The notes under the pieces: generated by a model | Databases searched by the model: none | What the model was told of the DNA's origin: nothing | The model's input: only the letters and a program-made list of their open reading frames with translations | Shown here: positions 11,360 to 21,781 of the stretch, in pieces | Layout: each line of letters starts with the position of its first letter | Position numbering within the stretch: the first letter of the stretch is position 1 | From: Nothophaeocryptopus gaeumannii | Lineage: Eukaryota; Ascomycota; Dothideomycetes; Mycosphaerellales; Mycosphaerellaceae | Assembly: GCA_031771865.1 (NCBI GenBank) | Contig: JASISA010000025.1 | Coordinates: 2,604,001 to 2,668,000, forward strand | Reading direction: 5' to 3' | DNA length: 64,000 bases | Position numbers and translations under genes: made by a program

Positions 11360-12496
11360 TTAAGCGTGATCATTCGCCGGCGGTCCTGCCTCGATATTGA
11401 TGGTAAACACATACAACGGCTTCGTGACATTACTGACCCCGTTCCCAAACGGCGTCCCTCGGTTCAATTGCGCAGCGGGCATCCACAACTTCTTGTCTGC
11501 TGTTATCCACATCGCATCGACCCATACAAGTCTCGGATCTTGCACGAGGAGCAATTTTGTCCCGTCTGGCGTGACTTTGATGATTCGTTGAGAGTCGGTA
11601 TCGGAGACGTATATGTTTCCATTTGCGTCGATGGCCGTCCCTCCCGTAGACGGAGTGAGGGCGAATGGAGTGACGTAGGGTGCGAGACCATTAGAACCGG
11701 AGAGGGAGGTATTGTAATAAGCCTGATCTAGCCATTTCGTTTCGATCACGGACATGCCTCCATTCGCAGGCTGGAAATAGAAGTATTTGCTGTCGGGGGA
11801 GACTTCGAGTTGGTCTGCGTGGATAAATTGGAGTGCTCCATTGGAGGATTGGTGGAGATATTTTCCTTCTGCTGAGCCGGGGATTGCGCCTTGGGTCACG
11901 CCTGGAATTGCTTCCAACACGCGGCGGGAGATCCCGGACGCGAGGTCGAGGACGATGAGGCCTGGGGATCCAGCGTCTGTGAGGTAGGCTTTTCCTGAGG
12001 CGACATTGAAACGGACGTCATCTAGGAGACTATTCGATCGAGTGACGTTTCCCATCCAGAAGATTCGGGAGACGGAGTTCGTTGAGACATCCACTTGAAT
12101 CAATTTTGGTCCATTTGGGAAGATCACGGGCTGGCCGAAGGAGGGAGAGCCAACGTCTACGAGGTACAGTTTCCCGTCCGGACCGATGCGTTGGGAGTTG
12201 ATGCGGACGAGATGGGTGCCTGGGTCTTTGCCTTGAGCGTAGGAGTTCCATTCTTCGTTTGGGTAGGGGGTTAGGGAGCCGTTCTTGTTGTGTTCTACGA
12301 CCTCGGGGCCTTTGGAGCCGTCGACGCGGGCTAGGACGAGGAAGATGCGGCCGTCTGGTGTCGTTGAGACGCCATTGGTTGGTACGTCGAGTGTGATTGC
12401 TGTCTGTACGCGTCGATCATCTGGTCCTGTGTAGCTTTGACACGTTCCTAGCGAGAGAAGCGTCGCGATTGTATAGAGAAGACTGGGCAGATGCAT
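11360..12496 (-). CDS. Secreted major royal jelly protein/yellow-family protein
   Basis: Single-exon 378-residue protein. Residues 1 to about 19 form a signal peptide ending at GTCQS, so it is probably secreted. The body is a beta-propeller-like MRJP/yellow sequence: 'LVRINSQRIGPDGKLYLVDVG', 'DDVRFNVASGKAYLTDAG', 'TAIDANGNIYVSDTD' and 'RLVWVDAMWITADKKLWMPA' are the repeated blades. Several NxS/T sites (for example NVTRS and NTSLS) suggest N-glycosylation. Fungal members are usually annotated only by homology; no reaction is established for this protein, and the insect proteins' roles should not be carried over. Length matches fungal homologs and no disruption is seen. Confidence 0.85.
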   Translation of the reverse strand: MHLPSLLYTIATLLSLGTCQSYTGPDDRRVQTAITLDVPTNGVSTTPDGRIFLVLARVDGSKGPEVVEHNKNGSLTPYPNEEWNSYAQGKDPGTHLVRINSQRIGPDGKLYLVDVGSPSFGQPVIFPNGPKLIQVDVSTNSVSRIFWMGNVTRSNSLLDDVRFNVASGKAYLTDAGSPGLIVLDLASGISRRVLEAIPGVTQGAIPGSAEGKYLHQSSNGALQFIHADQLEVSPDSKYFYFQPANGGMSVIETKWLDQAYYNTSLSGSNGLAPYVTPFALTPSTGGTAIDANGNIYVSDTDSQRIIKVTPDGTKLLLVQDPRLVWVDAMWITADKKLWMPAAQLNRGTPFGNGVSNVTKPLYVFTINIEAGPPANDHA

Positions 12497-13291
12497 CTTG
12501 AAGAGCTTTCGTGCGGGAGCTTCCTGAGCATGGAAGGTGAACCAGGAGCAGAGTTACAAGACCGTCGCTCTAACATGAAATACGGCATACTTGCACCTAT
12601 ATACCATTTAGCCATTACGCATCATGATTAGAAGCATGTGGTGCGAGCAATTGAGTTCGTCTTGGGAGCAGATCTTCGTCTACGTCATTTCTCCGCTCTG
12701 TTCATTCACTCGCATCTCCGTAGTGCGTCCGCTGCTTGTTTGTGCTGACAGCGTCATGTTGATGGTCCACGACTCAGGACGTTGCTGAGGTTGATGCTGT
12801 TGGGAATGCGAGGTTGCAAGCATGGAGCATGGAGGTGAAGTGCAAGCTGGAGCTGCTGTGACGTGGAAGATTAGAGTTCTCTGATTCTAGCACGTGATCT
12901 CGAGCGCCAGCGCGAAAACAGCTTCGCGTCTTGCCGTCACTTCCCTATCTCGTTTCCATCCCCTCGTAGAGATGACGTGTCGTGATCTTGCTTAGACATT
13001 CGACGCTATCCCTAATGTAGATATGCCTTATAGCACAGACCAGCAACACTCCTTTCTTTATGATAGACTCAGTGCTTTGATTGGCTGTCTTGCTTAGGTT
13101 TGGTGCTAAGGCTATGGCGCCTAAGGCACGAAGAAAAATAATCATATTCGTAGACATGTCTGGGAAGCCGAGATAGGTCAATGCCTTCGCTCAGACAAGA
13201 CTTCATCTTCCCCTCAACATCCGTGTATCTGCTCGATCACCGTCGACAGCAGAATGCGTCAAATCCGCACCGGATATGAGCATCATCCACC
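12497..13291. other. Divergent promoter region
   Basis: About 795 bp between the MRJP gene (-) and the Artemis-like gene (+). A minus open frame of 78 codons (12945-13181) has no supporting feature. Nothing else recognised. Confidence 0.6.
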
Positions 13292-16124
13292 ATGTCGACC
13301 TTCGACGGCATCGTCGCCGAGTTCCCCGATATCCGGATTGATCACTTCCGGAATGGCCCTCTGCAGCGTCCAGCACTCGCCTTCTTCCTGAGCCATGTCC
13401 ATTCCGACCACTTGCAAGGCTTGGAGACGTGCAAGTCACCCTTCATTTACTGCTCGCCGGCGACGCGAGAGATCTTGCTTAGACTCGAGAAGTATCCACA
13501 TCGCATGAACTTTGCCAAGGGCATCCTGGAGACGCGGAAGCAAACGTACCGACATCTCAACAAATTGCTGAAGCCAATTCCACTTGAGACGCCTACTGAC
13601 ATTGAGCTGAGGCCTGGTCATTCAATACGGGTCACATTATTCGACGCCAATCACTGTCCGGGAGCTGTTATGTTCTTGATTGAAGGCGATGGCAAGGCAG
13701 TGATCTACACCGGTGACATTCGCTCTGAGCTATGGTGGGTCAACGCGCTTACCAGACATCCTCTCCTTATACCGTACATCTCCGTCGGCAACAAGCCATC
13801 ACAGAAGCAGCTCGACACAATCTACCTCGATACCACTTTTGCCACCAAGAAGGACCCGTACAAGCACTTTCCGTCGAAGGCGGAAGGCGTTGCAGAGCTG
13901 CTTGAGAAGGTGGCCAAGTATCCGAAAGATACAGAGTTCTACTTCGACACGTGGACATTCGGCTATGAAGGTGAGTGACGTGTCGTATTACTCGTGGCGG
14001 CATGTGCTGACAAGCTGTAGATGTTTGGCAAGCTCTTTCCGCGGCGCTGCGATCACAAATTCACGTGGATGATTACCGGTACGGCGTATACACTGCACTC
14101 GCAAATGGTGCAGAGCCGAAAGCAAGAGAGGCGTACAATCTGATCGGGTTCCACTTTGGCAATCACTTTCAAGATGGATGTCTTTCGAACCGGTACCGCC
14201 GCATCCACAGCTGCGAGAAAGGCACGGGTTGTGGTATCTGGCAGAAAGGTAAGCATGCGAATGTCGCTAGTCAAAGTATCCACTAACCCATGTAGACTTC
14301 GTTCGCATCACTCCGATCATCACCCGACATAACGGTATGGAAATGGGCGAGATCGGCGCTGGCGGCGGACATGGCGATCTGAACCAGCAACATGAGCTAC
14401 AAATTCAGAGCGGCACAGTCTTCCGCGATCTTATGACGCTGTGTGTTCAGAAGCTGGGCGGCCAGTCTCAGCTGCTGTCTAGTATTGTTCAGATGCTGAC
14501 AGACGCCACTGATGATGAGGGCAAGCCTGTTTCTCTGGATTTGGCGGACCTCTCAATTGAGGCACAGTCTTACCATGCAACTGTGTATGTCAACGAAGAG
14601 GTAGATCCACACAATGTGGACGACCTGCCCCTCGAGAAGTTGGTCAATTTACTGGCTAAGCGAGTGACGAGGATGAAGCAGGGCAATAACAATGTTCAGG
14701 CCAAGACTTCTTCTGGGCCCAGCAGCGAGCTTCCGAAGCAGATCACTTTTCCATACTCTCGACACTCGTCATACAGCGAGCTATGCATGCTGGTCGAGGC
14801 GTTCAAGCCCCGGAACATATTTCCCTGTACCGTCGACGAACGGCAGTGGGACGTCACACAATCGATGTGGCATCTCTTTGGACACCTCTATACAAGACCT
14901 CTCACTTTCAGCCATGACCGGATGATGCTGCAGAAGCTCAACGACAATCAGGACACTCCTCAATCGCCAGCGGAAGAAGCACAGTCGCCGTTGCAGGAGA
15001 CTCAACGATCGGTAGAGGAAGAAGTGACACCAGCGCGACCAGGCCGTGTTGCAGATCCCAGGTTGTCTCAGAGGCAACTCGAGCTTTCGCCTGTCAAGCA
15101 TCGAATAGACGGTGATGACACTTTGATGCCAAAGCGAAGCAAGCTGTCTACGCAAGGCGAATACTGGCCGCCCCAGGAAGACGAGCAACACTTGTCCCGA
15201 CGTGGGCCAGAAAGCCGAGCTTCTACGAATTGCGGTGGTGCAGACGATGATAGGAGGTTGTACATTAGGAACTTCCCTTCCGATGGCAGCAAGGCAGATA
15301 TCAGGCGGCTCTTCACTGATTTTGAAGTGTAAGTCGTGCAATGTAAAGCCAAGTTGTTTCTTGCTAACCCAAATTACAGCGAAGAAATACTCATTCCGAC
15401 CATTCCCTCGAATGGAGTGCACGGAGCCGCGTACGCATTTGTCAACTTGAAAAGAAGTGAAGATGCCTGGCGAGCCAAGCGTGAGCTCGATGGTGCAAAT
15501 GTCCTAGGCCACAGGGTCTCGATCCGGCTCACAGGAACCGAGAGACGCCGGGACAATGTCGATAGGCCATCAACTCTGCCGCGATGGGATCGAAACAACT
15601 CGTTAGAGGTACCTGCGTACAGGTCCAACGATTCCCACAAAGACCTGTCTGAGCGGCGGATTGCTGCTACCCGAGAGCGAGGACATCGAGAGCGATCTGG
15701 TAGTCTTTTGGACATCAGGGCTTCCATTGAGCAAATTCGCCCCTCTTCCACATCAATAGACAGGTACGTCAAAGAAGAAGATCCTGTGCCCCTTTCTCGC
15801 CAAGCTGCTCCTCCTGCTTGGCGCAAGCGGTCTTTGTCGCCACGGCCGCGAAGCAGAGACAGACAGCAATCGAGACAGTCTTCAGATTACGGCCGCCTGT
15901 CTCCTCCATCACAAGAAGTAGGTGTTCAATCTGAGGACTATGGCCGACTGTCTCCACCGCCCGCTGACAGTCCACCCAGCGTTGAGGAATCTTTCACGGA
16001 GTTGACCAAGGACGAGCTCAAGGAGGCCATCCAGCATGAGGCCTATACTGCGGTGTTGAACGACAGTCGGCAGTGGTGCCTTGTTAGTGTTGATGGCCAC
16101 CAGGTGAAGGAGGAGGAGCTCTGA
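13292..16124 (+). CDS. Artemis/SNM1-type metallo-beta-lactamase nuclease with internal RRM
   Basis: Predicted beta-CASP nuclease for DNA repair (Artemis/Pso2 group). Exons 13292-13970, 14021-14248, 14296-15328 and 15380-16124 give 894 residues. The metal-binding signature HVHSDH is near residue 36, the motif-3 histidine in DANHCPG near 118, the aspartate in YTGDIR near 140 and a beta-CASP 'NIFPCTVDE' near 482. Unusually, residues about 622-700 form an RNA-recognition motif (RNP2-like LYIRNF, RNP1-like GAAYAFVNL). Intron 3 splits this RRM in phase, so it belongs to the same reading frame rather than to a neighbour. The tail has Arg/Ser stretches and a repeated DYGRLSPP element. The last about 35 residues ('KDELKEAIQHEAYTAVL' to the end) look like the usual Artemis terminus. 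All introns have GT-AG ends in matching phase. Confidence 0.85.
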
Positions 16125-16607
16125 GCTCCACTGCTTGTCTACCTTCTACGCCGTGTGAGCAGACCAGCTTCTGGGTAACAAAATTCTAGCCATTGGGTTG
16201 TATTTACTCCTGGTACAGCAGATCTCATCATCCCGCATTACTTGCAAGAATTGCGAGACACTGTCGCAAACACCGGTGGCGCGGTCTACGGAGTATTTTC
16301 AGAAATTTGGAGAACTAAGGCTTGTGCAGATTCAATCAGGTCATCTTCCGAGCATTCCATTTTCCCGCGAAGAAGCCGCGCCATTGGGATCAAAATCGAA
16401 TTCACAGACTCGAGATGTTTCGGCAGAGACGAGCGCTGTGAACAGCTGAGGATTCGGTTCAATTGGCCCATATGAAGTAGAGAAGCTCCACGCTGGGGTT
16501 GGCATTAGCCCTGCTCTCTCAGAATGTCAAGCTTACCGTGCGTGCGTAAGCAGATTCGGACAAATGCGAAAAGGCTGCTGCTGTTGAAGACATTCTCTCA
16601 CAACAAG
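16125..16607. other. Convergent intergenic region
   Basis: 483 bp between convergent genes; only short unsupported open frames. Confidence 0.6.
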
Positions 16608-17732
16608 CTAATTCTTGTGCATATCTACCACCAACTTCCCGCCGCCTCCCTTGTTGTACTCGTCTACTAGCTCGTTGAGCCTGGAGAGAGAAAATGTCTT
16701 ACTGACGGGCTGGATATTATGCTTTGCAACGAACTCAAGCATGGTGTTCATGGTATGCACACCACTCAGGAGACTCCCAACGATTCGGATGTCTCTGAAA
16801 ACGAGGTCTCTGGCCTGGACATTGAACCCTGCCGATGGGAAAGAAACAACGACGCAGGTCCCATGGTTGCGGAGCAGCTTCGTTCCATAATCGAAGGACG
16901 CTTGGTTCTCTGGCAGAATGATCACGGCGTCAACTCCCGTTGTGCTGCGATCTGTCTTGCCGTCTTTCTTTCCGAGTTCTTGGGCGATGCTCTCGGCATC
17001 TTCTTTGCGAGCATCGACAAGGCGCGCCTTACTCCCAAGCGATTGAGCCAGCTTCAATGGACCGTCCGCAGCATCAACACCCAAACTCTTCAACCCCATC
17101 GCCTCAGCAAACTGCAGACCAAGATGTCCCAACCCACCACCACAGCCAATAATAGCGACTCGCTGGCCAGGCTTGAGCTCGCATCGCTTCAAAGCAGCGA
17201 AAATGGTAATTCCCGCGCACATCATAGGTGCTCCATCAACCGCGCTGATGGTATCCGGAAGCTTGGCGACTTGTCTAGCATCGACGACGGCGTACTCGCC
17301 AAAGCCGCCGTGTCTGCTCGTGCCATTGCTGAGGCCTGTCGGACAGAACATTGAGAATCCCGGACCATCATTTTCGGGATGCGTCGTATCTTGACACTCG
17401 AAACAAGTCCCGCATGGATGATAGCCTCGACCTGGCGAACCAACGCGATCTGCAATAGCGAGCTTCTTTGCGTCTTCAGATGCATTCTCCGCGAAGGCGG
17501 CAATCGTCCCTGCTATCTCATGCGATCCTATATGTGGCAGAGGCGGGTTGAGTGGCATGTCGCCCGCTGCGACGACTGCATCTGTGTGGCAGTATGAAGC
17601 TGCATCGACCTTGATAAGGATGTCATGTTCTGATTTGAGGTCCGGTAGAGGCAAGTCGGTGAGGACGTATGGTTTGCCAAAGGCCTCGAGGACTTGAGCT
17701 TTCATCCGGTCCGGTATGCCATGGCCTGCCAT
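16608..17732 (-). CDS. Zinc-dependent alcohol dehydrogenase (MDR superfamily)
   Basis: Single-exon 374-residue dehydrogenase. The N-terminal GroES-like domain has the catalytic-zinc cysteine in SYCHTD, and GSHE where most members have GHE. The structural zinc lobe has cysteines in 'HPCGTCFECQ' and 'FCPTG'. The Rossmann glycine motif 'AIIGCGGGLGHLGLQFA' binds NAD(P)H. This matches fungal ADH1/propanol-preferring enzymes that interconvert alcohols and aldehydes. The substrate cannot be read from sequence. The unusual spacing 'DTTHPENDGPGFSM' in the structural lobe is typical of a secondary fungal subgroup rather than fermentative ADH. No targeting peptide is seen, so probably cytosolic. Confidence 0.9.
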   Translation of the reverse strand: MAGHGIPDRMKAQVLEAFGKPYVLTDLPLPDLKSEHDILIKVDAASYCHTDAVVAAGDMPLNPPLPHIGSHEIAGTIAAFAENASEDAKKLAIADRVGSPGRGYHPCGTCFECQDTTHPENDGPGFSMFCPTGLSNGTSRHGGFGEYAVVDARQVAKLPDTISAVDGAPMMCAGITIFAALKRCELKPGQRVAIIGCGGGLGHLGLQFAEAMGLKSLGVDAADGPLKLAQSLGSKARLVDARKEDAESIAQELGKKDGKTDRSTTGVDAVIILPENQASFDYGTKLLRNHGTCVVVSFPSAGFNVQARDLVFRDIRIVGSLLSGVHTMNTMLEFVAKHNIQPVSKTFSLSRLNELVDEYNKGGGGKLVVDMHKN

Positions 17733-18405
17733 TTTGGTAGTTGCTCATCAAGGTCATTAACGGCCATGATTCCAAGCCTACCCTGAACACTCGGCTCAGA
17801 CACGGGTGAGCTCAGTGAGGAGAGCTCCAAGATGAGTTCATCCGGCTATGCGGTCTCGATCCTAAAGGCTTTCCATCCCGTCCATCGTTGAGGCTCCTGT
17901 TGGCTGCCCTATCGACCTTCTGAGTTGTCGGAATGGTGTATAGATGTCTCCATGTCCCTGTTGGTACGCATCAATGCAATGTTCACTCATGTTCACCTCT
18001 TGCTGTCAATCTTTTGCCAAGCAGCGCGGGAGCAGCCGGCGCCAAGTTTCTTTTGGCCTGAGGTCTGCAAACTCAGTCCTAGCCACTTCTGGCATTTGCT
18101 TTCCTTCTCGCCACCTTCCTGTTCCTACAAACAATACGTTTCAGACTATCAGAACTTTTCGATGTCCATTGGGAATACGAGGATGCATTGACAGGAGAAC
18201 CGTCCTCGTCTTACGTGCGAAATCCGTTTAGGAAAGGGCACCGAACCTCGGTATGGCTTAGTCTCGGCATCTGATGGTGATCAAGCGACTTCACCTTTCT
18301 CTCACGCATAGCAATCTATCCATCTTCTGTTCTTCTCAAGCATTACATTCGTATCACACTTATACCATTTGGCCAGATCACCACTGACAGCCGTTACTGA
18401 CGACC
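17733..18405. other. Divergent promoter region
   Basis: 673 bp between the alcohol dehydrogenase (-) and the MDR reductase (+) genes; both promoters should lie here. No gene seen. Confidence 0.6.
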
Positions 18406-19510
18406 ATGGCTCTCGCGCAATCCTACAAAGCCGTCCACTTGGCGAACAGACCCAAGGACCACATCACATCAGATACCTTCACCATCAAACAGCATCAAAC
18501 GCCATCAGTGTCCTCATTGAAAGATGGAGAAGTATTGTTTCAACCAAACTATCTATCTCTGGACCCAGCGATGAGAGGATGGCTTAACGACACGAGATCA
18601 TACATACCGCCAGTCAAAATCGGGGCAGTCATGAGAGGCGTTGGCGTTGGCACAATAGTCGCGAGCAAAAGTTCAAACTTCAAAGAAGGCGAGATCGTCT
18701 ATGGCGGTTCGGGATGGAGCGAGCTGGCGGTCCTGAAGGCCAGGGACGTCGAGAAGCTGGACCTACCATCGAACGGCAAAATGACCGACTCACTCGGCGT
18801 ACTCGGCATGCCTGGTCTGACTGCCTACTTCGGAATTTTGGACGTCGGGAAAGTCAAGGCCGGTGATTTCGTCGTTGTCTCTGGAGCGGCCGGTGCGACG
18901 GGGAGTGTAGTCGGACAAATCGCAAAGCTCAAGGGTGCTAAGGTCTTGGGTATCGCAGGATCCGGTGATAAATGCAAGTGGCTTGTCAATGACTTAGGAT
19001 TTGACGATGCTCTCAATTACAAGGACAATGACTTCTTCAAGAAGTTCCGCGCGGCGACGAAGGAGCTGATCGACGTCTTTTTCGACAATGTCGGCGGAGA
19101 GGTCTTGGACTTGGCACTCAGCAGAGCGAAGGAGCATTCACGCTTTGTGATGGTATGTCTGAGTTGGATCAACCATTGCTCAATCTTGCTGACATTCGTC
19201 ACAGTGCGGCGGCATCAGCCAGTATAACACCAAGAATGCCGAAGGGCCCAAGAACTATCTGATGATCGTGTCGATGCGCATTCGAATGGAGGGCTTCGTT
19301 GTATTCGACTACGCTAAGCAATACGCGCGTGCCAGGACGGAGCTCGCGCAATGGATGGCCGAGGGAAAGATCAAGCGCCAGGAGACAATCATCAAGGGCG
19401 GTATCGAGAAGATGCCAGAAGCGCTGCGGGCGCTTTATAAGGGCGTGAATACCGGCAAGCTCATGGTGGAGGTCAAGGCGCCTAACACGGAGCAAAGGGC
19501 GAGATTGTAA
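18406..19510 (+). CDS. NADP-dependent MDR-family reductase (prostaglandin/alkenal reductase-like)
   Basis: Zinc-free medium-chain reductase of the leukotriene-B4/prostaglandin/alkenal reductase group, which reduces activated double bonds with NADPH. Exons 18406-19152 and 19205-19510 give 350 residues. Family marks: 'YLSLDPAMRGWLND' near 55, 'GMPGLTAYFGILDVG' near 140, the nucleotide motif 'SGAAGATGSVVGQIAKLKG' near 160, 'VFFDNVGGEVLD' near 225, and 'CGGISQYN' exactly across the splice site. The intron (19153-19204) has donor GTATGT and acceptor CACAG. No zinc-binding cysteines are present. It shares a promoter region with the divergent alcohol dehydrogenase gene, but I see no proof of a joint pathway. 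Confidence 0.9.
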
Positions 19511-19973
19511 TTTATAGGGACTGCCCGAACTTTTGAGCGCTCTCGCCTAAGCTGTCTGCTCTACAGCGACACGGGTTCGAGATTGATCGCTCGGCACCTC
19601 CGCCACACAGCGAGAGCGTGACTCCTTTCTCCGGCCAAGATGCTTCAGGCGGTTGCTCTCTTTCAGCTCCACCTTTTCTTCTTAGCCGCCATGCAGTGTG
19701 AATGAAGATCTCCCTTGGTCCTCCCCTTATAAGCCTGTCATGCTGTGCCACTGAGCTCGCAGCTGGGTGCACATGAGGTGTATGGCCCTTGAGAGCACTT
19801 AGCAGGTAACGTAGTCCCAGTCTCATTGATTGCTTACCTCTCAAACTTGTGCTCGCGTCTTGCACCAGTTAGCATGCCACTGAGAGCAGAGTCGGCCGCT
19901 TATGGAGGATGACGCCGGACCGAGAACGCTGTTCCAGCCAGGTGCAATGCTTTATTCATTTTCTATCAAAACC
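19511..19973. other. Convergent intergenic region
   Basis: 463 bp between convergent genes; no feature recognised. Confidence 0.6.
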
Positions 19974-21119
19974 TCAAGCAGCTTCCTCCGCATCCTTCTC
20001 TCCCTCCCCATCGGTCGGTGGAGCTGGGCTTGCTGCCTTCGGTGGTCCACCCGCTTTCGGCGGAGGCGGCAATCCACTCCCTTTCGTCTTCGGCGCATTA
20101 TCCAGCTCTCGACTCTTCTGCTCTCCTTCCGCAAAGTAGTCATCCAATCCAGCCGCAGGCGCATGGTGCGCTCTCGCCTTCTTCGCCTTCCCACCCGGAG
20201 GACCCTTCGACGGTCCGGCACCAGCACCGGCACTCGTAGGATCCGGCGTACCTGCAGGCGGCGTAGCTTGCATATTCGCCGGCACGAAGAACTCTGCTTG
20301 CTGTCCACCAGGCACCGCAGCTCCCGCATCGAGAGGCGCAGGGCTCTGTCCCACATACGCATCCTGCTGCTGCACCCCACCTCCATTCTCAAACATCGTC
20401 TCCCCAGGTCCCGTAGCCGGTTCTCCCAGCGGCGCAGGAATCCGATGCAAAGCTCCGTACCCAAGCACACACCCCAAAGCCCCATCTCCGCCCCAATTCC
20501 TCGCAGGCGTAATCGTCACCATCCTCACGACATCATACTCCTGATTATAAACCCACAACCTCAGAGCCGCATTCTCAAACCTCTCGACTAATTCTCCCAA
20601 TCCCGCATCGCCCCTCAAACTCGCGGCTGGTGCGTCCGGAGATCCAATCACGTAGTCGGAGTAAGGGAGAAGGCCTGCAACGTCGGCCGGGGAGTTAGGC
20701 ATGACGTCTAAAATATGCCACACGTCTTCTACTCCTCGCAATGGAGCCCATTGCATCGCCAATCCCAGCGCTTCTCCCTGATCCAATCTCGGCACAGTGA
20801 TATACACTTCTCGAATCTGTCCTCCCTTGGCTCCGAAAACGCCCATGGAAACCGTGCTCCCGCTACAATTCCTCAATTCCGTGATGAATAAGTTCGGGTC
20901 TGGATTGTCGATATTATGGCCATTGATACCAATCACAAAATCAAACCAGGGTTCCAGCGGGATGGCAGAGTTGGTGTTGCGGAGGATTTGGAAACCGTAG
21001 TGGTTGTTGCTGGAAGCGGAAGCAGATGATGTGGTGTTGCCGCCGGAGGCTTTGGCGGCGTTAGGGTCGGAGTCCAAACGAGCTATGAAGCGGTTGAGGG
21101 AGGCGAACATGTTGGCCAT
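19974..21119 (-). CDS. GRH1: Golgi reassembly-stacking protein (GRASP55/65, Grh1)
   Basis: Peripheral Golgi/ER-exit-site protein that tethers membranes and supports unconventional secretion. Single exon, 381 residues. Two PDZ-like repeats fill about residues 38-225: 'YGFQILRNTNSAIPLEPWFD' opens the first, 'DVWHILDVMPNSPADVAGL' the second. The N-terminus (MANMFASLNRFIARLD) could form an amphipathic helix, as used for membrane binding by yeast Grh1, which lacks a myristoylation glycine; here too there is no Gly at position 2. The C-terminal 150 residues are Pro/Ala/Gly-rich and probably disordered. A 229-codon forward open frame over 19902-20591 is antisense to this region and not a gene. Confidence 0.93.
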   Translation of the reverse strand: MANMFASLNRFIARLDSDPNAAKASGGNTTSSASASSNNHYGFQILRNTNSAIPLEPWFDFVIGINGHNIDNPDPNLFITELRNCSGSTVSMGVFGAKGGQIREVYITVPRLDQGEALGLAMQWAPLRGVEDVWHILDVMPNSPADVAGLLPYSDYVIGSPDAPAASLRGDAGLGELVERFENAALRLWVYNQEYDVVRMVTITPARNWGGDGALGCVLGYGALHRIPAPLGEPATGPGETMFENGGGVQQQDAYVGQSPAPLDAGAAVPGGQQAEFFVPANMQATPPAGTPDPTSAGAGAGPSKGPPGGKAKKARAHHAPAAGLDDYFAEGEQKSRELDNAPKTKGSGLPPPPKAGGPPKAASPAPPTDGEGEKDAEEAA

Positions 21120-21781
21120 TGTGAGGATGGATCGAATGGTAAGCTGTTAGGGAAGAGGGAAACATTGTTGATGTGTTTTGAGGCGAGGTGTCGTTGAGGG
21201 CGACGCGTGGTGATTGGCTGGATGAGAAGTCGCGAGCCTGAAGCTTGGCATGAGCAGGGAACAGCTGGTCCTTAGGGTTAGACGATTTCGACGGCGACGA
21301 GGTGGTCGTTGAGCAACACGACCTGCAATTCCTGATCTAGACTCTAGATAGACATCTTATTGATGTGATTCTAATGCTGAGGAAGTCTCATTGAGCTTGA
21401 TCCAGAACTCGACTTGCAATTCATAAGATACTCGCTTAGCTCACTTCGAGAATGTGCGATCACACCATCAGACAGAGCTCTTCTTCAGTTCTCGACGGAC
21501 ATACGCTCGACGACTGCGCGAAGTGATGCGAAGTATGCAAGGGTGTAGGGTATCAATGTCTGTACAATACGCTCTAATTGACAAATCTGGCTCTATCACA
21601 GACTGAAACAGGTCCATCATTGTTCAATCCAGCGTCGTCAGCAATTGGTCCAGAATCAAGATAGTCGTAGGAACATGTAGCCACTCGTCCCTTGCCGGCC
21701 ATTCCCAATGAACGATTCAACGCCAGATAAACACAGGATCCAACCAAACCGTCATCTCCAAGTCATTACCAACCAATGCTC
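21120..21781. other. Intergenic region
   Basis: 662 bp between two minus-strand genes, so it holds the GRASP promoter and the INCENP 3' UTR. Nothing else recognised. Confidence 0.55.

Noticed and set aside
16719..17354. 211-codon forward frame
   Set aside because: Antisense to the alcohol dehydrogenase exon.
19902..20591. 229-codon Arg-rich forward frame
   Set aside because: Antisense of the GRASP coding exon; Arg/Ser bias is what the reverse of a GC-rich Pro/Ala exon gives.
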